Positions 1 through 9,076 of a stretch of 64,000 nt of DNA are shown one piece after another. Position 1 is the first letter of the stretch; the number at the start of each line of letters is the position of its first letter. The position numbers and the translations under genes are program-made. The stretch comes from Vibrio sp. LaRot3. GTDB lineage: Bacteria; Pseudomonadota; Gammaproteobacteria; Enterobacterales; Vibrionaceae. The notes beneath the pieces were generated by a model, which was given only the letters and a program-made list of their open reading frames with translations, did no database searches and was not told the origin of the DNA. The stretch is taken from positions 1,116,001 through 1,180,000 of the forward strand of contig NZ_JAPPTI010000001.1 of NCBI RefSeq assembly GCF_027587025.1, in the 5' to 3' direction.

Positions 1-348
1 TTTCTTGGTTGGCTTATATTTTATCGCTAAGCGAATCTCGCTCACGTCTCGGGTCGGTTTAGGCCATGCTGGAACATCAGATTGAAGCTCAGCCATCGCC
101 TCATCGTATGCGAAGCGCGGCACCATCATGTTGGTTTGCGGTTCACGCTTCGCGCCAATAATGCGTTTATCCCGTGCTGCTGCAAGTAGTGGCAACTGAT
201 GATGAGTCGAAGTATGAAGTAACTGATTAACCAGTGAAGTAATGAAAGCGGTTTTACCGGCACGAGAAAGCCCCGTCACTGCAATGCGCACGTGAGAGTC
301 CATACTACGATGGATGAAATCATTCACTTCTTGTTTAATTCTGTTCAT
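1..348 (-). CDS. ycjX: YcjX-family P-loop protein, 5' part only
   Basis: This is the N-terminal 116 codons of a gene that runs off the left edge of the window. The ATG is at 346-348. A Walker A motif, GLSRAGKT, lies at about residues 26-33 and is followed by TAFITSLVNQLL, which is characteristic of the YcjX (DUF463) family of GTPase-like proteins. In enterobacteria the family is co-transcribed with ycjF and linked to the phage-shock regulon. The partner genes would lie outside the window, so that context cannot be checked here. Identity rests on the P-loop and its flanks and is fairly secure. The cellular role of the family is poorly known. Confidence 0.85.
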   Translation of the reverse strand, partial: MNRIKQEVNDFIHRSMDSHVRIAVTGLSRAGKTAFITSLVNQLLHTSTHHQLPLLAAARDKRIIGAKREPQTNMMVPRFAYDEAMAELQSDVPAWPKPTRDVSEIRLAIKYKPTKK

Positions 349-596
349 TCAATATCTCGTATTATTAAAGTGATTACGGTCTAAATTAATCGTCTTAGCC
401 CTTTGGTATGAATAATAACCTCAGTAACCTTAATCCAAAATGAATAGCTAGCCGCACCTTCATTCATATTTCATTATGCCGTAAATTTCCGATGATTAAG
501 AAAGACTACGTTGTTAACGTAATGGGCAGCGTATAACTGCTGCAACAGGGATTACGAGCATGCTTTTGTACCCACGACCATAAGTATGTTAGTTCA

Positions 597-1577
597 ATGA
601 ATATCGTTGTCTGTGATGACTCCAAGATCGCAAGAAAATCAATCATTAAGCATATTGATTTATCTTCAAATATTACCATTTATCAAGCAGAAAATGGCCA
701 AGAAGCATTAGAACTCCTCAAAGCACACCCGGTAGATTTGATGTTTCTCGACCTCACCATGCCAGTATTAGATGGGTTCGAGACCATGGCAGCCCTGCCT
801 GTCAGCACCCATCCCACTCATATTATTGTGGTATCAGCTGACATTCAAAGTGAAGCAAAACAACGCTGCATGAGCTTAGGCGCCAAAGCTTTTTTAGATA
901 AACCGTTTGCCCCCATGGAGCTAGCGGTGATTCTAGACCAGTACCTCGTGCCATCGGCTAAAATGCCAAAACCTCAGCCACAAACCTCTAAATCAATCGA
1001 TACCATCGGTTATATCCAAGAAATGAGTAACGTGGCACTGGGCACCAGTGCGGCGCTGATCTCTGAACAACTTGGGCGCTTTATTGAAATGCCGCTGCCC
1101 AACGTCGCATCCTTGCATCAGTCTGAATTACGTATGACCATGCAAGACATCATCAGCAACTCAAATTATCGTGCTATTAGCCAGCGGTTTGTCGGTAATG
1201 GCATTAGCGGTGAAGCCTTAGTTTGTATTCATGGTGACGGCTTATCCGATTTACCCAATAAAATCGTCGACGACTCCCAAAGCTCAATTAACGAAATTAT
1301 CTTAGACCTCTCTAACCTTGTTGTTTCCTCCTTTTTGGTCTCATTTAGTCGTCAATTGGACATTGCAGTCTCGCTTCGACCACCCATCGTACTCGAGAAA
1401 GAATTACTGCAAGGCTCTTTAAGCAGTAGCCAGTTTTTAGCCAATTACGAGCAAGACATCTTTACCATCGAGTTCGTGTTCCAAAGTAAAGACCTTGATA
1501 TCGCCTGCGATGCCATCTTTTTGATGGATGGCGAATCTCTCAAGGTCATTGCCTCTATTTTGGAGACGTTAATATGA
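597..1577 (+). CDS. Response regulator with C-terminal CheC-like phosphatase domain
   Basis: 326 residues. Residues 1-118 form a CheY-type receiver with D7/D8, phospho-acceptor D52 (FLDLTMP) and K102 (DKPF). Residues 130-325 look like a CheC/CheX-type domain: E142 and N145 (QEMSN) are followed 23 residues later by P168, close to the CheC signature E-x2-N-x22-P. A weaker second copy has D237/N240. CheC proteins dephosphorylate CheY-P, so this may be a receiver able to act on itself or on another receiver. The start is the only reasonable ATG, without a strong ribosome-binding site. The last codons overlap the downstream GGDEF gene by ATGA, so the two are translationally coupled and probably share one signalling route. 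The CheC assignment is from motif reading. Confidence 0.75.
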   Translation: MNIVVCDDSKIARKSIIKHIDLSSNITIYQAENGQEALELLKAHPVDLMFLDLTMPVLDGFETMAALPVSTHPTHIIVVSADIQSEAKQRCMSLGAKAFLDKPFAPMELAVILDQYLVPSAKMPKPQPQTSKSIDTIGYIQEMSNVALGTSAALISEQLGRFIEMPLPNVASLHQSELRMTMQDIISNSNYRAISQRFVGNGISGEALVCIHGDGLSDLPNKIVDDSQSSINEIILDLSNLVVSSFLVSFSRQLDIAVSLRPPIVLEKELLQGSLSSSQFLANYEQDIFTIEFVFQSKDLDIACDAIFLMDGESLKVIASILETLI

Positions 1578-2539
1578 ACGCCAACGAAATTGCCGACTTG
1601 CATTGGGCCATGCAGATCCTTAGTGAACTCGATGCTGGATTAATCGTTATCGATAGAGAGTTCAACGTATGCGCATGGAACTCCTTTATGCAGGCATACA
1701 GTGGTATCCGCGCGGATAAAATCGTCGGGAAATCCCTATTTGAATGCGTGAGCGACCTACCTGAAAAATGGCTGCGCCGCAAAATCGATAGTGTGTTTGC
1801 ACTTAAAAGCCGCAGTTTCTCATGCTGGGAAGACCGCCCATACCTGTTTAAGTTTAAATACTTTAGCCCGCTCTCTAACGGCATGGAATTAATGCATCAG
1901 AACATTAATTTTACGCCTTTGACCTCGGTGAACGGAGAAGTGACCCATGTCAGCATCATGATTAACGACGTGACTGACATAGCGCGCAATAAACTGCATT
2001 TATTGAACTCTAACCAAAAACTTTCTGACTTAAGCCGTACCGATGGCCTGACCCAATTGTTCAATCGTCGTTACTGGGAAAGCTGCTTACTGCATGAATT
2101 TGAGAAGTGCCAAGTCTCGGGTATCGTCTCTTCGGTGGTCATTTTTGACATCGACCACTTTAAAAAAATTAACGACAACTATGGCCATACCGTCGGTGAT
2201 GAAGTGATACGTAAAGCCGCACAAGAGTTGAAAAAAGCCTCTCGCGCCTCAGACATCAGTGGCCGTTATGGTGGTGAAGAATACACGGTCATTTTACCTG
2301 GCACATGTGCCAACCAAGCGCTCTATTTTGCCGAGAGGCTACGTAAGCGAATTGAAAGCTCAGTGGTTGAATATGAAGGATGCTCGGTAAAATACACCGT
2401 TAGCTTAGGGATATGCGAAATCTCAGCCTATCAGGTTAGCCATTTGACTTGGTTAGAACACGCCGATAAGGCGCTGTATCTCTCAAAAGAAACCGGCCGC
2501 AACCGCTCCACTGTGTTTGACCCAACACTGATTAAGTGA
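1574..2539 (+). CDS. PAS-GGDEF diguanylate cyclase
   Basis: 321 residues. A PAS-like sensor occupies about residues 10-135. The cyclase domain (about 150-315) has DxDHFKxIND, a GGEEY signature at 233-237 (the permitted GG[DE]E with Tyr in place of the usual Phe) and an RxxD inhibitory site (R224-D227) exactly five residues upstream. It should make cyclic di-GMP from two GTP and be subject to product inhibition. There is no membrane segment, so it is cytosolic. It overlaps the receiver-CheC gene by four bases, and a hairpin terminator follows 11 bases after the stop. The pair is probably a two-gene operon in which the receiver protein controls the cyclase; that link is inferred from the overlap. 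Confidence 0.88.
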   Translation: MNANEIADLHWAMQILSELDAGLIVIDREFNVCAWNSFMQAYSGIRADKIVGKSLFECVSDLPEKWLRRKIDSVFALKSRSFSCWEDRPYLFKFKYFSPLSNGMELMHQNINFTPLTSVNGEVTHVSIMINDVTDIARNKLHLLNSNQKLSDLSRTDGLTQLFNRRYWESCLLHEFEKCQVSGIVSSVVIFDIDHFKKINDNYGHTVGDEVIRKAAQELKKASRASDISGRYGGEEYTVILPGTCANQALYFAERLRKRIESSVVEYEGCSVKYTVSLGICEISAYQVSHLTWLEHADKALYLSKETGRNRSTVFDPTLIK

Positions 2540-2550
2540 CGAGAAAACAA

Positions 2551-2576
2551 AAAGCCCGCAAGTGATTGCGGGCTTT
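2551..2576 (+). terminator. Terminator of the receiver-CheC/GGDEF operon
   Basis: A perfect stem (AAAGCCCGCA pairing with TGCGGGCTTT) with a short loop lies directly after the GGDEF stop codon. A-tracts and T-tracts on both sides make it potentially bidirectional, serving the small minus-strand gene beyond it as well. Confidence 0.85.
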
Positions 2577-2599
2577 GAGTTCTAGTTAGTTAAAATGGC

Positions 2600-2785
2600 T
2601 TAATCATCTTCAATCAGTTTGTAGATAACAAACAATGCAATCTCAAGTAACAACAATAGTGAACAGCTGATGACCACGTACTTTTGATTAAAAATGCTGA
2701 TGCCGTGCAGAATCAAATCGTAACCGACAAAAAAGCCAACCACAGCGACGATGAGAATTTGAAGAAATTGAATGAACTTAGGCAT
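2600..2785 (-). CDS. Small two-helix membrane protein
   Basis: 61 residues with two hydrophobic segments (about residues 8-27 and 36-56) and an acidic C-terminus (IEDD). No family is recognised. A strong ribosome-binding site (GGGAGGGCG) sits just before the ATG, which supports a real gene. It lies between two terminators, so it is probably monocistronic. Function unknown. Confidence 0.6.
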   Translation of the reverse strand: MPKFIQFLQILIVAVVGFFVGYDLILHGISIFNQKYVVISCSLLLLLEIALFVIYKLIEDD

Positions 2786-2826
2786 TACGCCCTCCCAATA
2801 AAAACCTTTATAATCAGTATATAGAT

Positions 2827-2853
2827 AAAAAGTGCAGCTTTTGCTGCACTTTT
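2827..2853 (-). terminator. Terminator of the fumarase gene
   Basis: An inverted repeat AAAAGTGCAGC / GCTGCACTTTT lies about 40 bases past the fumarase stop codon. Read on the minus strand it is a GC stem ending in a T-run. Confidence 0.85.
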
Positions 2854-2892
2854 GTCAATTACGAGGTAAATATTTCAATACCTTGTCACAGG

Positions 2893-4413
2893 TTACTCGG
2901 TTTCCATCTCTTGGATCTTCACTTTCCAAGTATCTGGGCCAATCTGGTGGGCGTTCGCACCGCGAGAGTCCACTGCCACTGTCACTGGCATATCTTCTAC
3001 GTCAAACTCGTAGATTGCTTCCATACCTAAGTCTTCAAATGCAACCACGCGTGCTTTCTTAATCGCTTTCGCTACTAAGTATGCCGCGCCACCTACTGCC
3101 ATCAGGTAAACCGCTTTATGATTCTTAATAGATTCAACCGTCGCAGGGCCACGTTCCGCTTTACCAATCATTCCCATGATACCGGTTTGCTCTAACATCA
3201 TGTCGGTAAACTTATCCATACGCGTCGAGGTTGTTGGACCTGCAGGGCCAACCACTTCATCGCCAACCGCGTCCACTGGACCAACGTAGTAAATAAACTT
3301 GCCTTTAAGATCGACGCCTTCTGGTAAACCTTCACCCGATTCAAGCATGCCTTGAATACGTTTATGCGCGGCATCACGACCAGTAAGGATTTTACCCGAT
3401 AGAAGCAATGTTTCGCCTGTCTTCCACTCTTGAGCTTCTTCCGCTGTCACGGTATTAAGATTGACGCGACGCGTACTCTCACCGGCTTCCCAAGTAATGT
3501 CTGGCCAATCTTCCAGTATAGGAGGAGTAAGCTCAGCAGGGCCGCTGCCATCAAGAGTGAAGTGCACATGACGAGTCGCCGCACAGTTTGGGATCATGCA
3601 CACAGGTTTTGATGCCGCGTGAGTCGGTGCCGATTTGATCTTAACATCAACCACAGTGGTCAAACCGCCAAGACCTTGCGCGCCAATACCCAACTTATTC
3701 ACTCGATTAAAGATATCTAAACGTAACTCTTCTTCTGCGTTTTGTGGACCACGCTCGATCAACTCATGAATATCAATGTGCTCCATGAGCGACTCTTTAG
3801 CCAGTACTGCTGCTTTTTCAGCGGTACCACCAATACCAATACCTAACATACCCGGTGGACACCAACCTGCGCCCATCAGTGGTACCGTTTTTTCAACCCA
3901 CTCAGCAATATCGTCTGAAGGGTTTAGCATCACCATTTTGGTTTTGTTTTCACTACCGCCGCCTTTGGCCGCGATTTGAATTTCAACTTTATCACCCGGA
4001 ACCATGTTGATGTGAACTACCGCTGGCGTATTGTCTTTGGTGTTAGCGCGTTTACCCGCAGGATCCATTAACACCGAAGCGCGCAGTGGGTTATCTGGGT
4101 TAGTGTAAGCTTGGCGCACACCTTCATCGACCATCTGTTGAATGGTCATGTCGGTATCATCCCATTGCACCGCCATACCAACATTAACAAAACAGGTTAC
4201 GATTCCAGTATCTTGGCAGATTGGTCGGTGCCCTTCGGCGGACATGCGAGAGTTGATCAGAATCTGCGCAATCGCATCTTTTGCGGCTTGGCTAGCTTCA
4301 CGTTGATGGGCTTTCTCCAGCGCTTGAACAAAATCAAGCGGGTGATAGTAAGAAATGTATTGAAGTGCGTCAGCAACACTGCTGATCACATCTTGCTTGC
4401 GAATTACTGTCAT
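2893..4413 (-). CDS. fumA: Fumarate hydratase class I (iron-sulfur)
   Basis: 506 residues from the chosen start. The enzyme converts fumarate to L-malate in the TCA cycle using an oxygen-labile [4Fe-4S] cluster. Three cysteines in conserved settings fit the cluster ligands: RPICQDTG near residue 87, AGWCPPG, and IPNCAATRH. The beta-domain part (GPTTSTRMD, GMIGKAERG) is also present in the same chain, as in E. coli FumA/FumB. A further in-frame ATG exists 63 bases upstream, but the ATG at 4413 has an AAGAGGCAAGT ribosome-binding site and gives the usual family N-terminus. It stands alone with its own terminator. It could equally be named fumB; fold and function are secure. Confidence 0.95.
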   Translation of the reverse strand: MTVIRKQDVISSVADALQYISYYHPLDFVQALEKAHQREASQAAKDAIAQILINSRMSAEGHRPICQDTGIVTCFVNVGMAVQWDDTDMTIQQMVDEGVRQAYTNPDNPLRASVLMDPAGKRANTKDNTPAVVHINMVPGDKVEIQIAAKGGGSENKTKMVMLNPSDDIAEWVEKTVPLMGAGWCPPGMLGIGIGGTAEKAAVLAKESLMEHIDIHELIERGPQNAEEELRLDIFNRVNKLGIGAQGLGGLTTVVDVKIKSAPTHAASKPVCMIPNCAATRHVHFTLDGSGPAELTPPILEDWPDITWEAGESTRRVNLNTVTAEEAQEWKTGETLLLSGKILTGRDAAHKRIQGMLESGEGLPEGVDLKGKFIYYVGPVDAVGDEVVGPAGPTTSTRMDKFTDMMLEQTGIMGMIGKAERGPATVESIKNHKAVYLMAVGGAAYLVAKAIKKARVVAFEDLGMEAIYEFDVEDMPVTVAVDSRGANAHQIGPDTWKVKIQEMETE

Positions 4414-4549
4414 TACTTGCCTCTTTTTTGCTTCCGTGTCTCCCGCGGTAATCGTTTGCTTTAGATAATGCGTCACTGCGATTATCAGCCAAATCTCGGT
4501 GTAGCGGGGGTTGATAGGGATATGATACTCTTGCTTTCCTCAACACGCC

Positions 4550-5956
4550 ATGAAGCGAACGATCTCTTTGTCACAAATTAAACAAATGAACAACAGTCAG
4601 CCAAATTGCTTGCAAATCAAGCAGATTAACTACACCAACCACCTCGCCCTTGAGCTTTTTACCCCAATTGAGCAGCAAGATTGGGCCATGTTGTTACGCT
4701 CTGCATCCGAGCAACACGTTGATAGTCGCTTTGACATTTTAGTCGCCAAACCTGTAGCAACTCTCATTACCCAAGGTGATAAGACGACCGTTCGTAGTGA
4801 GCAAGAGAATTACCAATCAAGCGATGACCCTTTCACTTTGATTGAACAAGTGCAGCAAACCTACCTTGCAGATCTCGATTACCAAGGTGAATTGCCATTC
4901 ATTGGCGGCGCGTTGGGGTACTTCGCTTACGATCTTGGCCGCCGTGTTGAGCATATGCCAAGTGTGGCAAAACATGACTTATTAAGTGCCGATATGATGG
5001 TCGGCATTTACTCGTGGGCTGTGGTAGTTGACCATAAACTGCAACAAGCATTTGTTGTCGGTGTAGACGTAGAAGAGCATTGGCAATGGCTTACCAATCA
5101 AGCCACGACGACTCATCAAGAGTTCTCGCTGGTGTGCGATTGGGCATCAAACATGACCAAAGCAGAATACCAAACCAAGTTTAATCAAGTGCAGCAATAT
5201 TTGTTATCTGGTGACTGCTATCAAATCAACTTAGCCCAGCGTTTTACCGCAGAATACACAGGTAGTGAATGGACTGCTTACAATAAGCTCGAACGCTTTA
5301 ACCAAGCACCATTCTCCGCTTTTATTCGCACTCCACATGGTGCGATTCTCAGTGTCTCCCCCGAGCGTTTCTTGCAAGTTAACCAAAGCGAGATTGAAAC
5401 AAAACCAATTAAAGGGACTCGCCCTCGTTTTGAGGACCAAGCAGAAGATTTAGCCTCTGCCAACGAGCTGGCCAACGCAGAGAAAGATCAAGCTGAAAAC
5501 CTAATGATTGTCGATTTGCTACGTAATGATGTCGGACGGGTTGCTAAGCCGGGCTCCGTCGCCGTGCCAAAGCTGTTTGATATTGAGAGTTTTCCCGCAG
5601 TGCATCACTTAGTGAGTACCATTACTGCGACTTTAGATGAGCAGTATCGTCCGGTAGATCTTTTACGCGCAAGCTTTCCCGGAGGGTCGATAACTGGCGC
5701 GCCAAAGGTGCGAGCAATGGAAATCATAGAAGAGCTTGAGCCACATCGTCGCAACGCCTATTGCGGCAGCATTGGTTACATTAGCCGCCATGGCAGAATG
5801 GACACCAGCATTACCATTCGCACGCTAGTAGCGGAGCAACAACAATTGCATGTTTGGGCTGGTGGCGGCTTAGTGGCTGACAGTCAGTGTGATGCTGAAT
5901 ATCAAGAGACGCTCGATAAGCTTTGTCGAATCTTACCCGTGCTCGCGGATCATTGA
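4550..5956 (+). CDS. pabB: Aminodeoxychorismate synthase component I
   Basis: Up to 468 residues. Makes 4-amino-4-deoxychorismate from chorismate, using ammonia from PabA, on the way to p-aminobenzoate and folate. The C-terminal chorismate-binding domain shows PIKGTRPR, whose lysine is the PabB-specific nucleophile (TrpE has Ala there), then AENLMIVDLLRNDVGRV and GGSITGAPKVRAMEIIEELEP. The start is uncertain: ATG 4550 has no obvious ribosome-binding site, and ATG 4586 (MNNSQ) is an alternative. It is divergent from fumA and ends 8 bases before the stop of the convergent hybrid kinase, so no independent terminator fits between them. Confidence 0.92.
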   Translation: MKRTISLSQIKQMNNSQPNCLQIKQINYTNHLALELFTPIEQQDWAMLLRSASEQHVDSRFDILVAKPVATLITQGDKTTVRSEQENYQSSDDPFTLIEQVQQTYLADLDYQGELPFIGGALGYFAYDLGRRVEHMPSVAKHDLLSADMMVGIYSWAVVVDHKLQQAFVVGVDVEEHWQWLTNQATTTHQEFSLVCDWASNMTKAEYQTKFNQVQQYLLSGDCYQINLAQRFTAEYTGSEWTAYNKLERFNQAPFSAFIRTPHGAILSVSPERFLQVNQSEIETKPIKGTRPRFEDQAEDLASANELANAEKDQAENLMIVDLLRNDVGRVAKPGSVAVPKLFDIESFPAVHHLVSTITATLDEQYRPVDLLRASFPGGSITGAPKVRAMEIIEELEPHRRNAYCGSIGYISRHGRMDTSITIRTLVAEQQQLHVWAGGGLVADSQCDAEYQETLDKLCRILPVLADH

Positions 5957-5964
5957 TAAAAGAC

Positions 5965-7656
5965 TTACATCCATTTTTGAATCATGGATTTCAAATCTAC
6001 AGCGGTATAGGGCTTAGTTAGAATATCGTCCATACCGCTTTCGATGCACCGCTCTCGCTCTTCAAGCGTTGTACCAGCGGTTAGCGCGATAATTGGGCTT
6101 TGATAGTCATGTTCTCGCAAATAGTTTGTCGCTTCAAAGCCGTCCATTTCTGGCATACGGCAATCCATAAAGATCAAATCATATTGGCATTTCTCGGCGG
6201 CGTGTATCGCCTCTAAACCATTGGTCGCAACATCGGGCTCAATTGAAAATTTCTTCAGCATTTGCTTAATGATGATTTGGTTCATACGAATATCATCCAC
6301 CACCAAGATGGTTAGACTTTCCAATGCCTTGACGGGGTGAGTGAGTTCAGTTTCTTTGGTGGTTACTTCGACGGATTCTGCCAACTCTAAAGGTAAACAA
6401 ACCGTAAAAATACTCCCCTCGCCTAACTCACTCTCAAAACCGAGTGTGCCCTTCATCAATTGAACTAAATTTGAGCAGATGGCAAGCCCTAAGCCTGTGC
6501 CTTCAAAGTTACGCTTTGCGGTTCTATCCGCTTGAACAAACGGGTCAAACAATTGAGCTTGCGCTTCTTGTGGAATCCCACAACCTGTATCTTCCACTGA
6601 AATTTTAAGTTGGTCATCTTCCCATTTGGCCAATACTTCGACCTTACCAAATGAGGTAAACTTGATCGCATTACCTATCAGGTTGACCAATACTTGGCTC
6701 AACCTTTCAAAATCAGCCACAAAGGCCCCCGGTATATCACCACTTTCTTCTAGTAAAAAGGCGATGCGCTTTTCTTGGGCCTTAGGTGCAAAGATACCGT
6801 TCAGCATAGCTTTAAGCTCTTGCCAAGTGAACTGGCTAGGAAACAGCTCCATCATGCCTGCGTTCATCTTACTAAAATCGAGCAAGTCATTAATGATGTG
6901 GCGAAGCATGTCACCCGAATGGGTTAAATTAGAGAGTAGATTCCGTTGATCGCTATTTAGGCTTGTATCGGCCAAAAGCTCCGCGCTGCCCAACAAGCCA
7001 TTAAGCGGTGTACGCAGCTCATGGTTTATCATCGCAACAAACTCTTTGGTCGAGCGCTCTGATTCCTCGGCTCGCTTACGCGCTTGTTGGGTTTTGGTGA
7101 CCATATTTTGTCGGCTGATCGCACTACAAATTAGCTCAACCACTAAGGTCATTTGGCTTTCAGCAAAATCAGGCTCTATGTCCGTTATTTCAACGCTAAA
7201 CTGCCCAACTGCTTTATGGTCAACTTCAAGCGGTACGTAAAGACGATTTTCGACCCAAAAGCTGTAAGGTTTGATCTCCTTCGGTGGCGCATCATACATT
7301 ACGCCAAATTCAGTACCGAGGACGGTCGAAAGTATGTTGGGTAGCAAATAGATATTTGGCGTAAATAACGCAGTGTTATCTGAGAGTCGCTCTAAAAATC
7401 GAAGTAACAATCCATCGTCTAAACTGCGCGATAAAAAAGCGCGGCCAAAATGAATCAAAGCCTCACTCACCTGCCCTTCAAATTCGAGCTTTTTCAAGCC
7501 TTGCAAATTTTGCGATTCAAGCTGGCCAAGTACTAGCTTAAGTTGCTGATTGGCTTCGTACAGCTCGAGGCTTTTTTGCTCCAACAGCGTCTCGGCTTGC
7601 TTGCGCGCTGCAACCTCTCGCTTTACCTTTCGCTCAAGAAAACCTTTATCATCCAT
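5965..7656 (-). CDS. hqsK: H-NOX-associated hybrid histidine kinase (HqsK-like)
   Basis: 563 residues, no membrane segment. Order: coiled coil (about 8-60); a sensor-like region (about 65-190); HisKA with H212 in NHELRTP; HATPase with N325/N329, DTGCGIP and GTGLGLA; and a C-terminal receiver with D498 (FMDCRMP) and K548. It lies 21 bases downstream of the H-NOX gene on the same strand. In V. harveyi the equivalent kinase (HqsK) is inhibited by NO-bound H-NOX and passes phosphate through its receiver to LuxU, joining NO to quorum sensing. That link is family knowledge; here it is inferred from gene order and domains. luxU and luxO are not in the window. Confidence 0.85.
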   Translation of the reverse strand: MDDKGFLERKVKREVAARKQAETLLEQKSLELYEANQQLKLVLGQLESQNLQGLKKLEFEGQVSEALIHFGRAFLSRSLDDGLLLRFLERLSDNTALFTPNIYLLPNILSTVLGTEFGVMYDAPPKEIKPYSFWVENRLYVPLEVDHKAVGQFSVEITDIEPDFAESQMTLVVELICSAISRQNMVTKTQQARKRAEESERSTKEFVAMINHELRTPLNGLLGSAELLADTSLNSDQRNLLSNLTHSGDMLRHIINDLLDFSKMNAGMMELFPSQFTWQELKAMLNGIFAPKAQEKRIAFLLEESGDIPGAFVADFERLSQVLVNLIGNAIKFTSFGKVEVLAKWEDDQLKISVEDTGCGIPQEAQAQLFDPFVQADRTAKRNFEGTGLGLAICSNLVQLMKGTLGFESELGEGSIFTVCLPLELAESVEVTTKETELTHPVKALESLTILVVDDIRMNQIIIKQMLKKFSIEPDVATNGLEAIHAAEKCQYDLIFMDCRMPEMDGFEATNYLREHDYQSPIIALTAGTTLEERERCIESGMDDILTKPYTAVDLKSMIQKWM

Positions 7657-7677
7657 CTAAACAGGCTACTCCAAACA

Positions 7678-8220
7678 CTAACTTACCAACGATAAGCGAA
7701 ATCTAACATGGCTGTTATCTGAAGATTGCTCATCCATTTCGATGTTAATCTCTTCGCCAAAATGATCGGCGCACCCCGCCACGAGGCCAAGACAAACATG
7801 AGACATACAACGTGCGCTACGATAATCGAAGACTAATTCCGTCTCTGTCTCTGAAATAAACTCAAATTTTGGTGGGTTTGCTTCCGCATAAAGCTTTTTA
7901 ACTTCGACGTGGATGTAGTCCTCTACTAAGCGAACAAACTGAAAACTGTTTTTACATTCCGCCAAGCTGGCACTTTGTGGCAATGTTGAATAGAGGTTAT
8001 TAAACACCGATTGACCAAAGACTTTTTGTAAGTCCTCTGGTGAAATGCCGGACTCCTTACTCAACTGAACAATCAACTTGACCAAATCTTTATGGTCGTA
8101 GCTACCAACCGAGGTATAAACCCCTTCATCGCCCGATTCAGTCAGCACTTTATCAAGTACTTCTAAACCAAACTTCTCTTCAACCAAATCCATAAACTCG
8201 GTAAAAATGATTCCCTTCAT
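7678..8220 (-). CDS. hnoX: H-NOX heme nitric-oxide sensor
   Basis: 180 residues, the full length of a stand-alone H-NOX. The proximal heme ligand is H104 (DYIHVEV), and the heme-propionate motif Y-x-S-x-R is present as Y133-S135-R137. Cysteines C138, C143 and C150 follow the motif; in related bacterial H-NOX proteins such cysteines bind zinc and give thiol redox sensing. Ferrous heme binds NO and changes the activity of the partner kinase encoded immediately downstream. The start codon has an AGGTGGG ribosome-binding site. The gene is divergent from the Nudix gene. Confidence 0.93.
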   Translation of the reverse strand: MKGIIFTEFMDLVEEKFGLEVLDKVLTESGDEGVYTSVGSYDHKDLVKLIVQLSKESGISPEDLQKVFGQSVFNNLYSTLPQSASLAECKNSFQFVRLVEDYIHVEVKKLYAEANPPKFEFISETETELVFDYRSARCMSHVCLGLVAGCADHFGEEINIEMDEQSSDNSHVRFRLSLVS

Positions 8221-8464
8221 TTGCCCACCTCGCCTGTCTGATGTTGCACGCTGTGTTTTACTTATTACACACTTCGATTGATATTATGCTTAATATATCC
8301 GACTGATTTATTGTGGTACTGCATGCGCTGTATCGCTAAATCAAAACGCTTTGCGATGGCAAAAACGAATGACTTGGTTAATAATTCAGCAACTTGAAGC
8401 CCCTGTTATATTGCAAAGCATTGTTCATAAAGCGGGCTTTTTCAAATCAACAAAGGAAGTTATT

Positions 8465-9076
8465 GTGGCGCAGTTATTCAACCGACAGACCTTAATCCAA
8501 AGCTTTCAGCTGAACACACCTGTTGAGTATCACTCCGAGTCACTAAAACGTTTAAATCATTTAAACCCAAATGCGCTTCGAAAAGCCGCTGTATTGATAG
8601 GGTTTGTAGAGCGAGATAACGGGCTGCATGTACTGTTTACCAAACGGGCGAAACACTTAAAACATCACCCTGGGCAGGTTAGCTTTCCCGGAGGGAAATA
8701 TGAACTCGATGACAAATCTCTCGTGACCACCGCTATACGCGAAACCCAAGAAGAGACGGGAATAAACCCAAGCCTTATTCAGATTTTTGGCCAGATGAAC
8801 GAGCTGCCAACAGTTAGTCAATTTTCGGTGACCCCTTACTTGGCATTTATTAAACCAAACTACCAAGCCAAGATTGATCAAAACGAAGTCGCTGAAATAT
8901 TCGAAGTACCCGTCGATATCGTTCTCAACCCTGACCATCTCCATAGCGAAATGTTTCGCTTTAAAGACCACCATCACCGAGTATTTGCCCTTAATTATCA
9001 GCGCCATTTCATATGGGGAATGACGGCGCAAATAATCCATGCTCTACAGCGTCAATTACCCAAGCCATTGGATTGA
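8465..9076 (+). CDS. nudL: Nudix hydrolase, CoA pyrophosphatase type
   Basis: 203 residues from a GTG start. The NudL/UPF0035 signature LFTKRAKHLKHHPGQVSFPGG precedes the Nudix box (RETQEETG). Family members cleave coenzyme A or acyl-CoA to phosphopantetheine and 3',5'-ADP; the E. coli protein is 192 residues long. An open frame extends upstream to an ATG at 8351, but an AAGGAAG ribosome-binding site at 8453-8458 sits six bases before GTG 8465, and the added N-terminus would not match the family. Substrate is inferred from the family. Confidence 0.85.
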   Translation: MAQLFNRQTLIQSFQLNTPVEYHSESLKRLNHLNPNALRKAAVLIGFVERDNGLHVLFTKRAKHLKHHPGQVSFPGGKYELDDKSLVTTAIRETQEETGINPSLIQIFGQMNELPTVSQFSVTPYLAFIKPNYQAKIDQNEVAEIFEVPVDIVLNPDHLHSEMFRFKDHHHRVFALNYQRHFIWGMTAQIIHALQRQLPKPLD

